A DNA stretch of 64,000 nucleotides from Faecalicatena contorta (lineage in GTDB: Bacteria; Bacillota; Clostridia; Lachnospirales; Lachnospiraceae): NCBI RefSeq assembly GCF_003149105.1, contig NZ_QGDS01000004.1, positions 308,707 through 372,706 on the forward strand, read 5' to 3'. Shown one piece after another: positions 46,892-55,430 of the stretch. The number at the start of each line of letters is the position of its first letter. Position 1 is the first letter of the stretch. The notes beneath the pieces were generated by a model. The model saw only the letters and a program-made list of their open reading frames with translations, had not been told where the DNA came from and ran no database searches. The position numbers and the translations under genes were made by a program.

Positions 46892-47875
46892 ATGGAACGT
46901 AATACAATAAGTATGAAACAAGACTCCGGCAGCCGCCGGGAAATGATAAAAAAATTCTATGGTGAATACAGTGTGCTTCTTGTGACTGTGGTTATTTTTG
47001 TTATCGCATGTATAGTAGAAAGAGAAAGCTTTCTTACGGTACAGAATCTCATTAATATACTGAGAAACAATGCGGTCGTTGGTGTAATGGCATTCGGTAT
47101 GGCGTTTGTCATCATCTCAGGAAATATCGATCTATCCGTAGGCTCCCAGCTGGTTGCCATCGGCTCGATTATCCTTGGAATCATGAATGCAACCGGAAAT
47201 ATGATTTTTGCCATGGTGGCGGGTATAATATGCAGCTGTGCCTTTTCGGCAATTACAGGAATTATTGTTACGAAAGGAGGAGTACCCTCTTTCGTAGTCA
47301 CTCTGGGACTTATGAACATCTACCGGTCTGTATGTATGTATTTTATGTCTGGCGGCGGATTCTATGGCAATAGTACTGCATATGCCCAGATATCTAATTA
47401 CAGCATCGGCGGGGTAGTTCCTATGCCCATTATCTATCTGATCATAGTTTTTGCCGCCTATTATTACATATCAAAACATACGAAACTGGGGCGGTACATC
47501 TATGCAGTAGGATCGAATGAAAAGGCAACCCGGTTATCAGGAATCAACACCGACTGGGTAAAGATAAGGGCATTTATACTGATGGGTCTGGCTGTCGGAG
47601 TTGCTTCTATCATCGAAACTTCCAGAATGAATTCCATTAACGCATCTTCCTCAGGGACTTCTTATGAGATGAATGCCATTGCCATGGTTGTCATTGGCGG
47701 AATTTCCATGAGCGGCGGAAAAGGAAATCTTATCAATACATTCTTTGGAATCTTTATTTTAGGAATCATCAATAACATTCTTACTTTGATGGGCGTAGAT
47801 GTGTTCCTTGTAAATGCAATTAAAGGATTTATTATCATTCTGGCAGTCTTATTGCAGAAAAGCGATAAAGAATAG
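46892..47875 (+). CDS. Sugar ABC transporter permease (RbsC-like)
   Basis: Membrane subunit of the CUT2 importer, 327 residues with eight to ten hydrophobic segments. Family motifs: FGMAFVIISGNIDLSVGSQLV, VVTLGLMNIYRSVC, and the cytoplasmic loop YAVGSNEKATRLSGIN followed by VASIIETSRMNS and IGGISMSGGKGNLINT. The N-terminal 30 residues are soluble. It starts 16 bases after the ATPase gene. Confidence 0.92.
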   Translation: MERNTISMKQDSGSRREMIKKFYGEYSVLLVTVVIFVIACIVERESFLTVQNLINILRNNAVVGVMAFGMAFVIISGNIDLSVGSQLVAIGSIILGIMNATGNMIFAMVAGIICSCAFSAITGIIVTKGGVPSFVVTLGLMNIYRSVCMYFMSGGGFYGNSTAYAQISNYSIGGVVPMPIIYLIIVFAAYYYISKHTKLGRYIYAVGSNEKATRLSGINTDWVKIRAFILMGLAVGVASIIETSRMNSINASSSGTSYEMNAIAMVVIGGISMSGGKGNLINTFFGIFILGIINNILTLMGVDVFLVNAIKGFIIILAVLLQKSDKE

Positions 47876-47889
47876 AAAGGCGATGAATA

Positions 47890-48279
47890 ATGAAAATAAA
47901 TGAAATTCATCATGTTGCAGTTAATACGCGGGATTTCGATAAATCTATTCAGTTCTACACGGATGTGCTGAAATTAGAACTTTTAGAGGAAGCTGACCTG
48001 GGCGGTGATTATGCAGCATATATCAAGTGTGGTAAAAACTCAGTTCTTGAGTTATTTAAAATGGATCAAAGGCTCAAAGAAGATTCATCAGATGATACAA
48101 AAGTGGGAATAAGGCATATTGCATTTGATGTAGATCATGTAGATGAGTGGAATTACTATTTGAAACAGTTAGAAATACCATACAGAACAGAACTTATGGA
48201 AATAGAAGCGATCCGGAAGAAAGTCCTGCTGATTGATGCACCTGACAATGTAATTGTAGAGTTATCAGAGGGCTATTAG
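47890..48279 (+). CDS. VOC family (glyoxalase-like) protein
   Basis: Small vicinal-oxygen-chelate fold protein of 129 residues. The two beta-alpha-beta units start with IHHVAVNTRDFDKSIQFYTDVL and VGIRHIAFDVDHVDEWNYYL; His6-7 and Glu in VLELFK, His in RHIAFDV and Glu in IVELSEGY are the expected metal ligands. Substrates in this fold range from methylglyoxal adducts to sugar epimers. As last gene of the right arm it probably handles an intermediate of the pathway or detoxifies an aldehyde. It lies 14 bases after the permease gene, and the terminator 48291-48340 follows. Confidence 0.82.
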   Translation: MKINEIHHVAVNTRDFDKSIQFYTDVLKLELLEEADLGGDYAAYIKCGKNSVLELFKMDQRLKEDSSDDTKVGIRHIAFDVDHVDEWNYYLKQLEIPYRTELMEIEAIRKKVLLIDAPDNVIVELSEGY

Positions 48280-48290
48280 AAAATTCAATA

Positions 48291-48340
48291 AAAACCAGCT
48301 TTCACATCAGGTTTATATTCTGATGCAGAAGCTGGTTTTA
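48291..48340 (+). terminator. Terminator of right-arm operon
   Basis: AAAACCAGCTT pairs with AAGCTGGTTTT, and inside it CATCAG pairs with CTGATG, making a long hairpin with a T-rich end. Confidence 0.85.
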
Positions 48341-48391
48341 TGCGTCTGTATAATTATAAGTCAAGAGCGGCAAACTACTCTTTCTCTCATT

Positions 48392-50011
48392 CTAAATATT
48401 CTGCCGGGGATCTTCCTCCCAGACCATTACCTGATGATATTTCCCAAAATCCCGGGGCATACTGGTTTCCAGTTCAAGACCGTTTATTTCCAGTAATGGA
48501 TATTTTGGTGCACGTTCGCCGAACCCCCGAAACACACCACTGCGTATATTGGCAAATTCATTCTCATATGGCAGGTCAAAGTCCAAAGGATAGCTGACTC
48601 CGGCTCCGTTAAGAGGAAGTCTGTCACCCAGTGTGTAAACTGCTGGAGCAGGACTGTGGCGCAGAACCGTATGGATGTCAGGATGATAATAAAAGCAATC
48701 AAAGAGCTTTACAGGAAGTTCCTTTTCTCCGTCACTCAGCAGAACACAATCCTGTCTTTGTTCTCTTGCCGTCTCAATCACACCACATGCCGCCGTAGCA
48801 TGGCTCACCCGGTCAATCAAAATCAGTTCTCCCAGTGTTTTATGCCGTTTAAACTCATCCAGCACCGCTGGCTCAGACAATACAATCTCACAGCGGACAA
48901 TTTCATTTTTCCCCACCGAATCAACGTGTAAAAACTCTCCGCTGTTTACTTCCACCTTATGGCGGATACCTGTAACAATGGCAGGAAGCAGCTTAGTCCC
49001 AAGCTTAATCCAGTAATCCTTTCCGGGAATCAATCTTTGCTCATCCATCCAAAGCAGAGATGCCACAAAGGACTTTTCTGTCTTTAAACCTGCATTCCGG
49101 GTAAGTACGCATCCCCGGGAAACGTCCACCTCTCGGTCAAGCTGAATCGTAACCGGCTGCCCCACAATTGCAGAATTCACTGTCCGGGCAACGGCGTGAA
49201 TAGACTTGACAAGCGCACTCTCACCGCTGGGAAGAGCAGTCAGCATATCACCTACTGTCACACTGCCCGCTTCTATCTGCCCCTGGAATCCCCGAAAACT
49301 GTGGTCGGGACGGCATACCCGCTGTACAGGCATATAGAATCCCTGCTCTGGTGCACTTCCAGAAATATCCACTGTCTCCAGATATTCCAGCAGGGTTTCT
49401 CCCTGATACCATTCCATTTTATCAGAACGTACAGTGACGTTATCTCCCTCTGTGGCGGAAACCGGTATGATGACAACATGTTTCAGCCCCAGTCCTTTAC
49501 TAAGAGCAGCAATATCTTCTGAAATCTTATTGAACCGTTTCTGCCCATAATGAATCAAATCCATTTTATTAACGGCAAATACAAAATAATGAATACCCAT
49601 TAAAGCACAAATCCTGGCATGCCGGCGTGTCTGCGCCAGAACCCCTTGGGAAGCGTCCACCAAAATGACCGCCAGTTCTGCAAAGGATGCACCTACTGCC
49701 ATATTTCGGGTGTATTCCTCATGCCCCGGCGTATCGGCCACGATAAAGCTGCGGGCATTGGTCGTAAAATAACGGTAAGCCACATCTATGGTGATTCCCT
49801 GCTCACGCTCTGCCATCAGACCGTCCAGCAGCAGGGAGTAGTCAATAGCACCGCCCCGGCTTCCTACCTGACTGTCTAAAATCAACGCCTGCTCCTGGTC
49901 GGCATACAGCAATTTGGAATCATAAAGAATATGCCCTATCAGTGTGGACTTGCCGTCATCCACACTGCCGCATGTAATGAATTTTAAAAGTCCGTTTTCT
50001 GCATTGCTCAT
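48392..50011 (-). CDS. cysN: Sulfate adenylyltransferase subunit 1 (CysN)
   Basis: GTPase subunit of ATP sulfurylase, coupling GTP hydrolysis to formation of adenosine 5'-phosphosulfate. It is 539 residues. G-domain motifs: G1 GSVDDGKST, G3 DTPGHEEY, G4 NKMDL, and IDVAYRYF (switch I region). EF-Tu-like beta-barrel domains follow (residues 240-440), then an additional C-terminal beta domain of about 100 residues (PLNGAGVSYPLDFDLPYE...). There is no fused APS kinase. Its start overlaps the cysD stop by one base (TAATG at 50009-50013), so the pair is coupled. Confidence 0.94.
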   Translation of the reverse strand: MSNAENGLLKFITCGSVDDGKSTLIGHILYDSKLLYADQEQALILDSQVGSRGGAIDYSLLLDGLMAEREQGITIDVAYRYFTTNARSFIVADTPGHEEYTRNMAVGASFAELAVILVDASQGVLAQTRRHARICALMGIHYFVFAVNKMDLIHYGQKRFNKISEDIAALSKGLGLKHVVIIPVSATEGDNVTVRSDKMEWYQGETLLEYLETVDISGSAPEQGFYMPVQRVCRPDHSFRGFQGQIEAGSVTVGDMLTALPSGESALVKSIHAVARTVNSAIVGQPVTIQLDREVDVSRGCVLTRNAGLKTEKSFVASLLWMDEQRLIPGKDYWIKLGTKLLPAIVTGIRHKVEVNSGEFLHVDSVGKNEIVRCEIVLSEPAVLDEFKRHKTLGELILIDRVSHATAACGVIETAREQRQDCVLLSDGEKELPVKLFDCFYYHPDIHTVLRHSPAPAVYTLGDRLPLNGAGVSYPLDFDLPYENEFANIRSGVFRGFGERAPKYPLLEINGLELETSMPRDFGKYHQVMVWEEDPRQNI

Positions 50012-50907
50012 TAGAAATATCCCTCCCGTTTCCGGCGTTCCATACTGCCTGCTCCTTCATTATCAATAATCCGGCTGGTACGCTCACTGGTAGCAGAGGC
50101 AAGTGTCTCCGCAATCACTGCGTCCAGTGTATCTGCCTCTGATTCTACCCCTCCGGTAAGGGGGTAACAGCCCAGTGTACGGAACCGCACTTTTTTTAGC
50201 TCCGGTTTCTCTCCCGGCAGAAGACGCATTCTTTCATCATCCACCATAATAATGTTGCCGTCCCGGCAGACCACAGGGCGTTCCTTTGCGAAATACAGTG
50301 GCACAATATCAATATTCTCACGTCTGATGTACTGCCAGATATCTCTCTCTGTCCAGTTGGAGATTGGGAACACTCTCATGCTTTCACCTTTGTTGATGCT
50401 GGTATTGTAGAGCTTCCACATCTCCGGGCGCTGGTTTTTGGGGTCCCATGCGTGATGCTCATTTCGGAAAGAGAAAATCCTTTCCTTGGCACGTGACTTC
50501 TCTTCATCCCTGCGCCCGCCGCCAAAGGCCGCTGTGAACCGGTACTTTGTCAGTGCTTCTTTGAGAGCCTGTGTTTTCATAATATCGGTATATGCCGCTC
50601 CGTGGTCAAAAGGATTGATTCCCTGAGCTATAGCCTCCTCGTTTCGATAGACCAGCATGTTGATGTCCAGTTCCTCTGCTCTCCGGTCACGAAAGGCAAT
50701 CATCTCCCGGAACTTCCAGCTTGTGTCAATATGAAGAAAAGGAAAGGGCGGTTTTTCTGGGTAAAATGCTTTTATAGCCAAATGGAGCATGACTGAGGAA
50801 TCTTTCCCAATGGAATAAAGCATGACCGGGCGCTCGCATTCGGCAGCTACCTCCCGGAAAATATAAATGGCTTCCGCCTCAAGTTTATCTAAGTGTGTAA
50901 GTGACAT
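50011..50907 (-). CDS. cysD: Sulfate adenylyltransferase subunit 2 (CysD)
   Basis: Adenylyl-transferring subunit of ATP sulfurylase, 298 residues, PAPS-reductase-like PP-loop fold. The PP-loop is [14 protein letters not shown] (about 32), followed by [34 protein letters not shown] motif and [15 protein letters not shown]. It lies 19 bases after the ferredoxin-type AprB gene and overlaps cysN. With AprBA it activates and reduces sulfate for biosynthesis. Confidence 0.95.
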   Translation of the reverse strand: MSLTHLDKLEAEAIYIFREVAAECERPVMLYSIGKDSSVMLHLAIKAFYPEKPPFPFLHIDTSWKFREMIAFRDRRAEELDINMLVYRNEEAIAQGINPFDHGAAYTDIMKTQALKEALTKYRFTAAFGGGRRDEEKSRAKERIFSFRNEHHAWDPKNQRPEMWKLYNTSINKGESMRVFPISNWTERDIWQYIRRENIDIVPLYFAKERPVVCRDGNIIMVDDERMRLLPGEKPELKKVRFRTLGCYPLTGGVESEADTLDAVIAETLASATSERTSRIIDNEGAGSMERRKREGYF

Positions 50908-50925
50908 CTTATATTCACTCCTTTT

Positions 50926-51237
50926 TTAATATTTATTGGAATCCCGGCTGTCCACCGTGAGAGTCCGAATACTGCCGTCCGGTTTTCTAACTGTCCAGTG
51001 CAGCAGGGTGTCTTCCCTTAGAACATGGAGTCGGCCTCCTAAGCCCCCCATATCTTCGCCGAGATACATCTGAATCGCCTGAACAGGACATTCCTTTACG
51101 CAGGATACACAGCCCCAGCACCGCTCCGGGTGTGGGATTTCTGCTATCCCCCCGTTTAGGCAAATCAGGCTTCCCGGACATACTTTACAGCATCGTCCGC
51201 AGCCGATACATTGTTTTGTTTTTATTTCAATGCTCAT
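50926..51237 (-). CDS. aprB: Adenylylsulfate reductase beta subunit (ferredoxin type)
   Basis: Iron-sulfur subunit of 103 residues from ATG 51237 (GGAGGG 8 bases upstream). Two 4Fe-4S motifs are complete: CIGCGRCCKVCPG and CWGCVSCVKECPV. A short basic-acidic tail (HWTVRKPDGSIRTL) follows, much shorter than in dissimilatory AprB. It overlaps the flavoprotein gene by 11 bases. The compact form fits a clostridial assimilatory APS reductase. Confidence 0.88.
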   Translation of the reverse strand: MSIEIKTKQCIGCGRCCKVCPGSLICLNGGIAEIPHPERCWGCVSCVKECPVQAIQMYLGEDMGGLGGRLHVLREDTLLHWTVRKPDGSIRTLTVDSRDSNKY

Positions 51238-52915
51238 AGGTTTTGCCCTCCTGTACAAGCGGCCGGAACAGGATGCTCAGTCTTCCGTCTTCTAACCGGG
51301 AGTTTACATACCTGTTCCACTTGGGACTGCTGTCCGGATAATCCGCATTCTCTGCAAAACTGTGCCAGCGTGTCTCTTTTCGGGCAGCCAGATGAGCGAT
51401 AACCGACTTACAGAGGAGCATCCGCTCCTGTAGTTCCAATATATAAACCAAGTCCTGCATCCGTCCGGCGCTTAGGGTTTGTGCCTGCTGTTCCAGTTCC
51501 CTGATTTTTTCAGCGGCTGTGTTCAGTGATTTCTCCGAGAAACGGTAGTGGGAACCAATCCCACCGGCATATTCATCCATAACAGCCTGCATTGCTTCCT
51601 CCAGTTCATCGGTGGTAAAAGATGCCCGGGGGCAGTTCAAAAAGTTCTCCAGCCAATGCTTTTGTTCTTCAGACCGGGCTCTGTCAAGAGTACCGGCTGG
51701 GCTGTTCATATATTTCGCAGCTGACCTGGCCGCTATCTCTCCCTCCACAAAAGCTCCGGTGACATATTTCTGAGGACATCCTCCTGCCACATCTCCCGCG
51801 GCAAACAGCCCCTTTACCGTAGTTTCCCGGTTGGTATCCACCCAGTAACCGCTGGCAGTGTGCCCCCCGACGATATATGGCTCGGTCCCCTCAATCCCCA
51901 CATTCTGAATACCTGGCGTCTCACCGCTTTCCATCCAGCGCAGTGTCTGACTGGGTGCCATATTGAGATATGCTTTCTGCAGATCCTCATCCTGCTCTGG
52001 AGTGATACCTATTGTGCGCAGATAACAGGGACCGCGGCCCTCCATATTTTCCATCACAGTACCATGCAGCCGCTGAGATGTAGTAAGGCCATATTTCTGC
52101 TCATACACTTCGTCTAATGCATTAATCTGTTTTGCCCCCACTCCCTGGGCCAGTGTACCCGTCGGAGCAATTGTATCCCTGCAGCGCAGGGCGATAAAAC
52201 GCATTTCAAAGGTGGTCATTTCGGCACCGGCCCGTATTCCCATGGCGTATCCCGCTCCGGTGTTAAATGGCGGATACCACATTTTATGGCGGGAGAATCC
52301 GGGATGATTGGGTTTGTATAATCCTGCCGCACCACCTGTGGCGCAAAGAACGGCTTTAGCAGATATGACATATAGCACAGGGGCCTCCACACCGATGGCG
52401 TACGCTCCTTTAATACGGTTATCTTCCACAATATACTCAAACACATTGACCCGTTCCAGCACAGAAATCTGTGGTTCTTCCTTTACCGCCTCCGCCAGAA
52501 TCGGCTTAATATTCTCGCCGTTAATTTTAATATTACGGCTGCCCCGTGTCACATACCTTCCCTGTTCATCCTTCAGAATAGTCAGTCCCAGTGACTCCAT
52601 TTTTTCAACTGTACGGTTAAGCCCTTCAGCCATTGTCAGCAATAAATCTCCCCTGACAATCCCATCTGCATCAGTACGGGCATAATCCACATAATCCTGA
52701 GGTGTTTTTCCAGGAACAATATAAGCGTTGATTGCATTGACACCCGCTGCCAGACAGCCGCTGCGCCGTATATTCGCCTTTTCAGCAATCAGAACACGTC
52801 CATCTGCCTGTTCACAAAAGATTAGTGCGGCATAACAGCCTGCTGTACCGCCTCCAATAATAAGGAAGTCCGTTTCTATAAACTCTGTTCGAAGGGTTTT
52901 TATTTGCGGCTCCAT
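51227..52915 (-). CDS. aprA: Adenylylsulfate reductase alpha subunit (flavoprotein)
   Basis: FAD-containing catalytic subunit of the fumarate-reductase family, 562 residues. The FAD motif is FLIIGGGTAGCYAALIF, and AEKANIRRSGCLAAGVNAINA with PNHPGFSRHKMWYPPFNTGAGY identifies the AprA group rather than fumarate reductase. GLFAAGDVAGGCPQKYVTGAFVEG closes the FAD domain. It reduces APS to sulfite and AMP using electrons from AprB. Gene order aprA-aprB-cysD-cysN on one strand makes a sulfate-reduction operon; no sulfite reductase is in the window. Confidence 0.88.
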   Translation of the reverse strand: MEPQIKTLRTEFIETDFLIIGGGTAGCYAALIFCEQADGRVLIAEKANIRRSGCLAAGVNAINAYIVPGKTPQDYVDYARTDADGIVRGDLLLTMAEGLNRTVEKMESLGLTILKDEQGRYVTRGSRNIKINGENIKPILAEAVKEEPQISVLERVNVFEYIVEDNRIKGAYAIGVEAPVLYVISAKAVLCATGGAAGLYKPNHPGFSRHKMWYPPFNTGAGYAMGIRAGAEMTTFEMRFIALRCRDTIAPTGTLAQGVGAKQINALDEVYEQKYGLTTSQRLHGTVMENMEGRGPCYLRTIGITPEQDEDLQKAYLNMAPSQTLRWMESGETPGIQNVGIEGTEPYIVGGHTASGYWVDTNRETTVKGLFAAGDVAGGCPQKYVTGAFVEGEIAARSAAKYMNSPAGTLDRARSEEQKHWLENFLNCPRASFTTDELEEAMQAVMDEYAGGIGSHYRFSEKSLNTAAEKIRELEQQAQTLSAGRMQDLVYILELQERMLLCKSVIAHLAARKETRWHSFAENADYPDSSPKWNRYVNSRLEDGRLSILFRPLVQEGKTYEH

Positions 52916-52993
52916 TTAATCACCTACTTTTCATATATATTTAATTTAATATGGCTTATTATACACAGCAGGAAAATCAAAAACCACCAGTGA

Positions 52994-53010
52994 TTACGCA
53001 ATCGTTACAC
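52994..53010 (-). promoter_or_regulatory. Regulator site 1 upstream of aprA
   Basis: TTACGCAATCGTTACAC, with a near-palindromic ACG-CAAT-CGT heart typical of LacI-family operators. Its centre is 40 bp upstream of the centre of the aprA -10 box. Confidence 0.65.
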
Positions 53011-53040
53011 AAGAGAACTCCCTAAAATCAAGGATTAAGC

Positions 53041-53057
53041 TAACGCAATCGTTACAC
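53041..53057 (-). promoter_or_regulatory. Regulator site 2 upstream of aprA
   Basis: TAACGCAATCGTTACAC, 16 of 17 identical to site 1 and 47 bp from it; AACG-CAAT-CGTT is a palindrome with a 4-base centre. Confidence 0.65.
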
Positions 53058-53183
53058 AATTTTCTTCTTGTTTTTTTACCTGAAATCATTTATGATTATT
53101 TAACATACTATTCCTATATATTTAATATGTATATGTAAAGTGTCTGGTTTGTCAGATTCCTAAGACTGCCCGGTTGCTTTTGC

Positions 53184-53211
53184 GTATCTGTTCATGGTTC
53201 TGAACAGATAC
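53184..53211. repeat. Dispersed palindrome, copy 2
   Basis: GTATCTGTTCA (53184-53194) and TGAACAGATAC (53201-53211) are exact complements with loop TGGTTC. The inner CTGTTCATGGTTCTGAACAG is identical to copy 1 at 25155-25182 read on the other strand. It lies 31 bases before the LacI-type gene. Confidence 0.65.
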
Positions 53212-53242
53212 CTTTTCTATAAATAAAAGGAGGGATTTTGCC

Positions 53243-54280
53243 ATGACATTGAAAGAAATTGCGGCGCGGGCCGGGGTGTCTGTTTCCACTGTCTCACGGA
53301 TTATCAACTCTCCGGACGACAGTTTTGCCCGCAGGGAAGTACGGGACAGAGTGTGGACCATTATCAAAGAAACGGGCTACACACCAAACATAAGTGCCAG
53401 AGAACTCAAGCAGGGAAAATCAAAGACAAGTCGTATACCGGCAGGCTCACTTGCCTGCATTTTAGGGCGGACCAGAACCTTGGATGATAATCCTTTTTTT
53501 GCGCAGCTTTCACGGGTTATTGAGCAGCAGGCAATGGAGCGGAAGTATCCTGTGCGGCTCTCCTACTCAATTTTTGATGTTAAAACTGCTCCTGCTCTGG
53601 AAAAGATTGAGGCGGCTCGTGTAGACGGAGCTGTTGTTCTGGGCCGTTTTAGTGAAGGTGCTATTGATTTTTTAGAAAGGCATTACAAAAACATTGTCTA
53701 TGTGGGACGCAACAAAATCAGTATGCCATGGGATCAGGTGCTTTGTGACGGATACGAGGCAACTCAGATTGCAATGGAACATCTTATCGCTTACGGACAT
53801 CAGCGGATAGGCTACATCGGGGAAACAGCAAACGAGGTGAGGTATCAGGCATACCGGGACATGATCCTCAAACATAGGCTGGACGGCAACAGGCGTCTGG
53901 TCTGCGAAACCCCGCACAGCAGTGAGGGCGGCTATCGGGGGGCGGATTTACTTTTAAAAGCAGATATCCCCCTGCCCACTGCTGTATTTTGTGCTGCAGA
54001 TGTATCGGCCATTGCCGCCCTGCGCCGTTTTACAGAAGCCAGAATTAAGGTTCCTGACCAGCTTTCTATTATCAGTATGGATAACATCGAGATGTCAGGT
54101 TATGTTTCTCCTATGCTTACTACAGTAGGCATGCCTGTTATGGAAATGGGGAATATTGCAGTGCAGACTTTAATCGGACGGATTCAAAAGCAGCATAAAC
54201 TTCCGCTGAAGATATACCTGCCAAACAGACTGATTTTGCGGGAAAGCGTATCAAATCTAAATGCAGGAATGTACATATAG
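53243..54280 (+). CDS. LacI family regulator of the sulfate assimilation region
   Basis: DNA-binding protein of 345 residues. The helix-turn-helix is TLKEIAARAGVSVSTVSRIIN; the effector domain runs from about residue 65, with VDGAVVLGRFSEGAIDFL, AYGHQRIGYIGE, FCAADVSAIAALRRF and LSIISMDNIEMSGYVSPMLTTVG. Its place between the sulfate-reduction operon and the convergent sulfate-transport operon suggests it controls both, and a shared CGCAATCGTT site lies before each. A LacI-type regulator for sulfur genes is unusual, since LysR or Rrf2 types are the norm; the effector might be a sulfur-containing nucleotide or sugar-like compound (inference). Confidence 0.85.
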   Translation: MTLKEIAARAGVSVSTVSRIINSPDDSFARREVRDRVWTIIKETGYTPNISARELKQGKSKTSRIPAGSLACILGRTRTLDDNPFFAQLSRVIEQQAMERKYPVRLSYSIFDVKTAPALEKIEAARVDGAVVLGRFSEGAIDFLERHYKNIVYVGRNKISMPWDQVLCDGYEATQIAMEHLIAYGHQRIGYIGETANEVRYQAYRDMILKHRLDGNRRLVCETPHSSEGGYRGADLLLKADIPLPTAVFCAADVSAIAALRRFTEARIKVPDQLSIISMDNIEMSGYVSPMLTTVGMPVMEMGNIAVQTLIGRIQKQHKLPLKIYLPNRLILRESVSNLNAGMYI

Positions 54281-54327
54281 AATACAAAGGATAACAAGTT
54301 GAGCCAGGCTGGGAATTGTTACCTGTC

Positions 54328-54352
54328 AAAGCGGATATTCACAATCCGCTTT
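54328..54352. terminator. Bidirectional terminator between LacI-type gene and cysA
   Basis: AAAGCGGAT (54328-54336) pairs with ATCCGCTTT (54344-54352), loop of 7 bases, between convergent genes. Confidence 0.7.
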
Positions 54353-54366
54353 GCTGCTTGATTTGG

Positions 54367-55425
54367 TTAGATTGCAAAAGCATCACTTGACTGGAATGCT
54401 GCATTCTCCACCAGCCGTACCTGATGGTTATTATAGAGATATAAGCGGTAAATTAATACGCTGACCTCCTCACCAACGGCAAGCGGTGCATCCTCCAGAG
54501 ACCGGTACGTAATGAGCTTTACACCATCCACGTTCAGCCGCAGTTCCAGCATATTTCCACGGAAAAGAATATCTTCCACTGTCCCTCTCTTTGATGCGTG
54601 GGGATAAAGCTCCTGTTCTTTCTTTGTGACGCGCACAAATTCGGGCCGGATTACGGCTCTGTTATACTCCATATCTTCTTCAAAGCCATGAAGTCTGCCG
54701 TAATTTTCCACCACAATGGATTCACCGATAAATTTAGCTGCAAAAGGGGTAGCCGGGTTTTTATAAATATCTGCGGGAGAGCCTATTTGCTCGATATGGC
54801 CGCTGTTGGTGATGATAATTTCATCTGCTACTTCCACCGCTTCCTCCTGGTCATGGGTGACAAAAATGCTAGTGATACCAACCTTATTGATGGTCTCCCG
54901 AAGCCAGGTACGCAATTCCTTACGGACTTTTGCATCAATGGCAGCGAAGGGTTCATCCAGCAGCAGAAGCTGAGGGCTGGGTGCCAGTGCCCGGGCAAAT
55001 GCCACGCGCTGCTTTTGTCCCCCGGAAAGCTGATGGGGATGGCGCTTTTCCAGCCCCTCTAATCCAATAAGCTTAATCAGCTCATTTACCCTCTGCCGGA
55101 TATAGGCTTTGTCTTTTTTCTGTACTTCAAGCCCAAAAGCAATATTATCAAACACTGTCATATAGCGGAAAAGAGCATAATTCTGGAATACAAAGCCAAT
55201 TCCACGCTTACTGGCCGGAAGGTCATTCACACGCCGTCCGTCAATGAGGATATCACCGCTGTCAGGTGTTTCCAATCCTGCAATCATACGAAGAATGGTA
55301 GTCTTTCCGCTGCCGGAGGGGCCCAGCAGGCCAATCAGCTTTCCCTTCTCAATAGAGAAACTGACATGGTCCGCCGCCTGATAGGTACCGAATCTTTTAT
55401 TAATATCATGAAGTTCTACATACAT
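54367..55425 (-). CDS. cysA: Sulfate ABC transporter ATP-binding protein (CysA)
   Basis: ATPase of the SulT sulfate/thiosulfate importer, 352 residues. Walker A GPSGSGKTT (about 36), signature LSGGQKQRVAFARAL, Walker B LLLLDEPFAAIDAK, H-loop FVTHDQEEAVEVAD. The C-terminal 110 residues (from about 240) form the TOBE/regulatory domain expected in CysA. Last gene of the sulfate transport operon; starts 5 bases after cysW. Confidence 0.94.
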   Translation of the reverse strand: MYVELHDINKRFGTYQAADHVSFSIEKGKLIGLLGPSGSGKTTILRMIAGLETPDSGDILIDGRRVNDLPASKRGIGFVFQNYALFRYMTVFDNIAFGLEVQKKDKAYIRQRVNELIKLIGLEGLEKRHPHQLSGGQKQRVAFARALAPSPQLLLLDEPFAAIDAKVRKELRTWLRETINKVGITSIFVTHDQEEAVEVADEIIITNSGHIEQIGSPADIYKNPATPFAAKFIGESIVVENYGRLHGFEEDMEYNRAVIRPEFVRVTKKEQELYPHASKRGTVEDILFRGNMLELRLNVDGVKLITYRSLEDAPLAVGEEVSVLIYRLYLYNNHQVRLVENAAFQSSDAFAI

Positions 55426-55430
55426 ACACT

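Larger units (their letters stand above)
52916..53242. other. Divergent regulatory region between aprA operon and LacI-type gene
   Basis: 327 bases. On the minus strand a -10 box TATAAT (52958-52963) lacks a good -35. Two repeats of CGCAATCGTTACAC lie upstream of it (52994-53010, 53041-53057). A palindrome, copy 2 of a dispersed repeat, lies at 53184-53211 close to the LacI-type gene. The remaining sequence is AT-rich. Confidence 0.65.
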
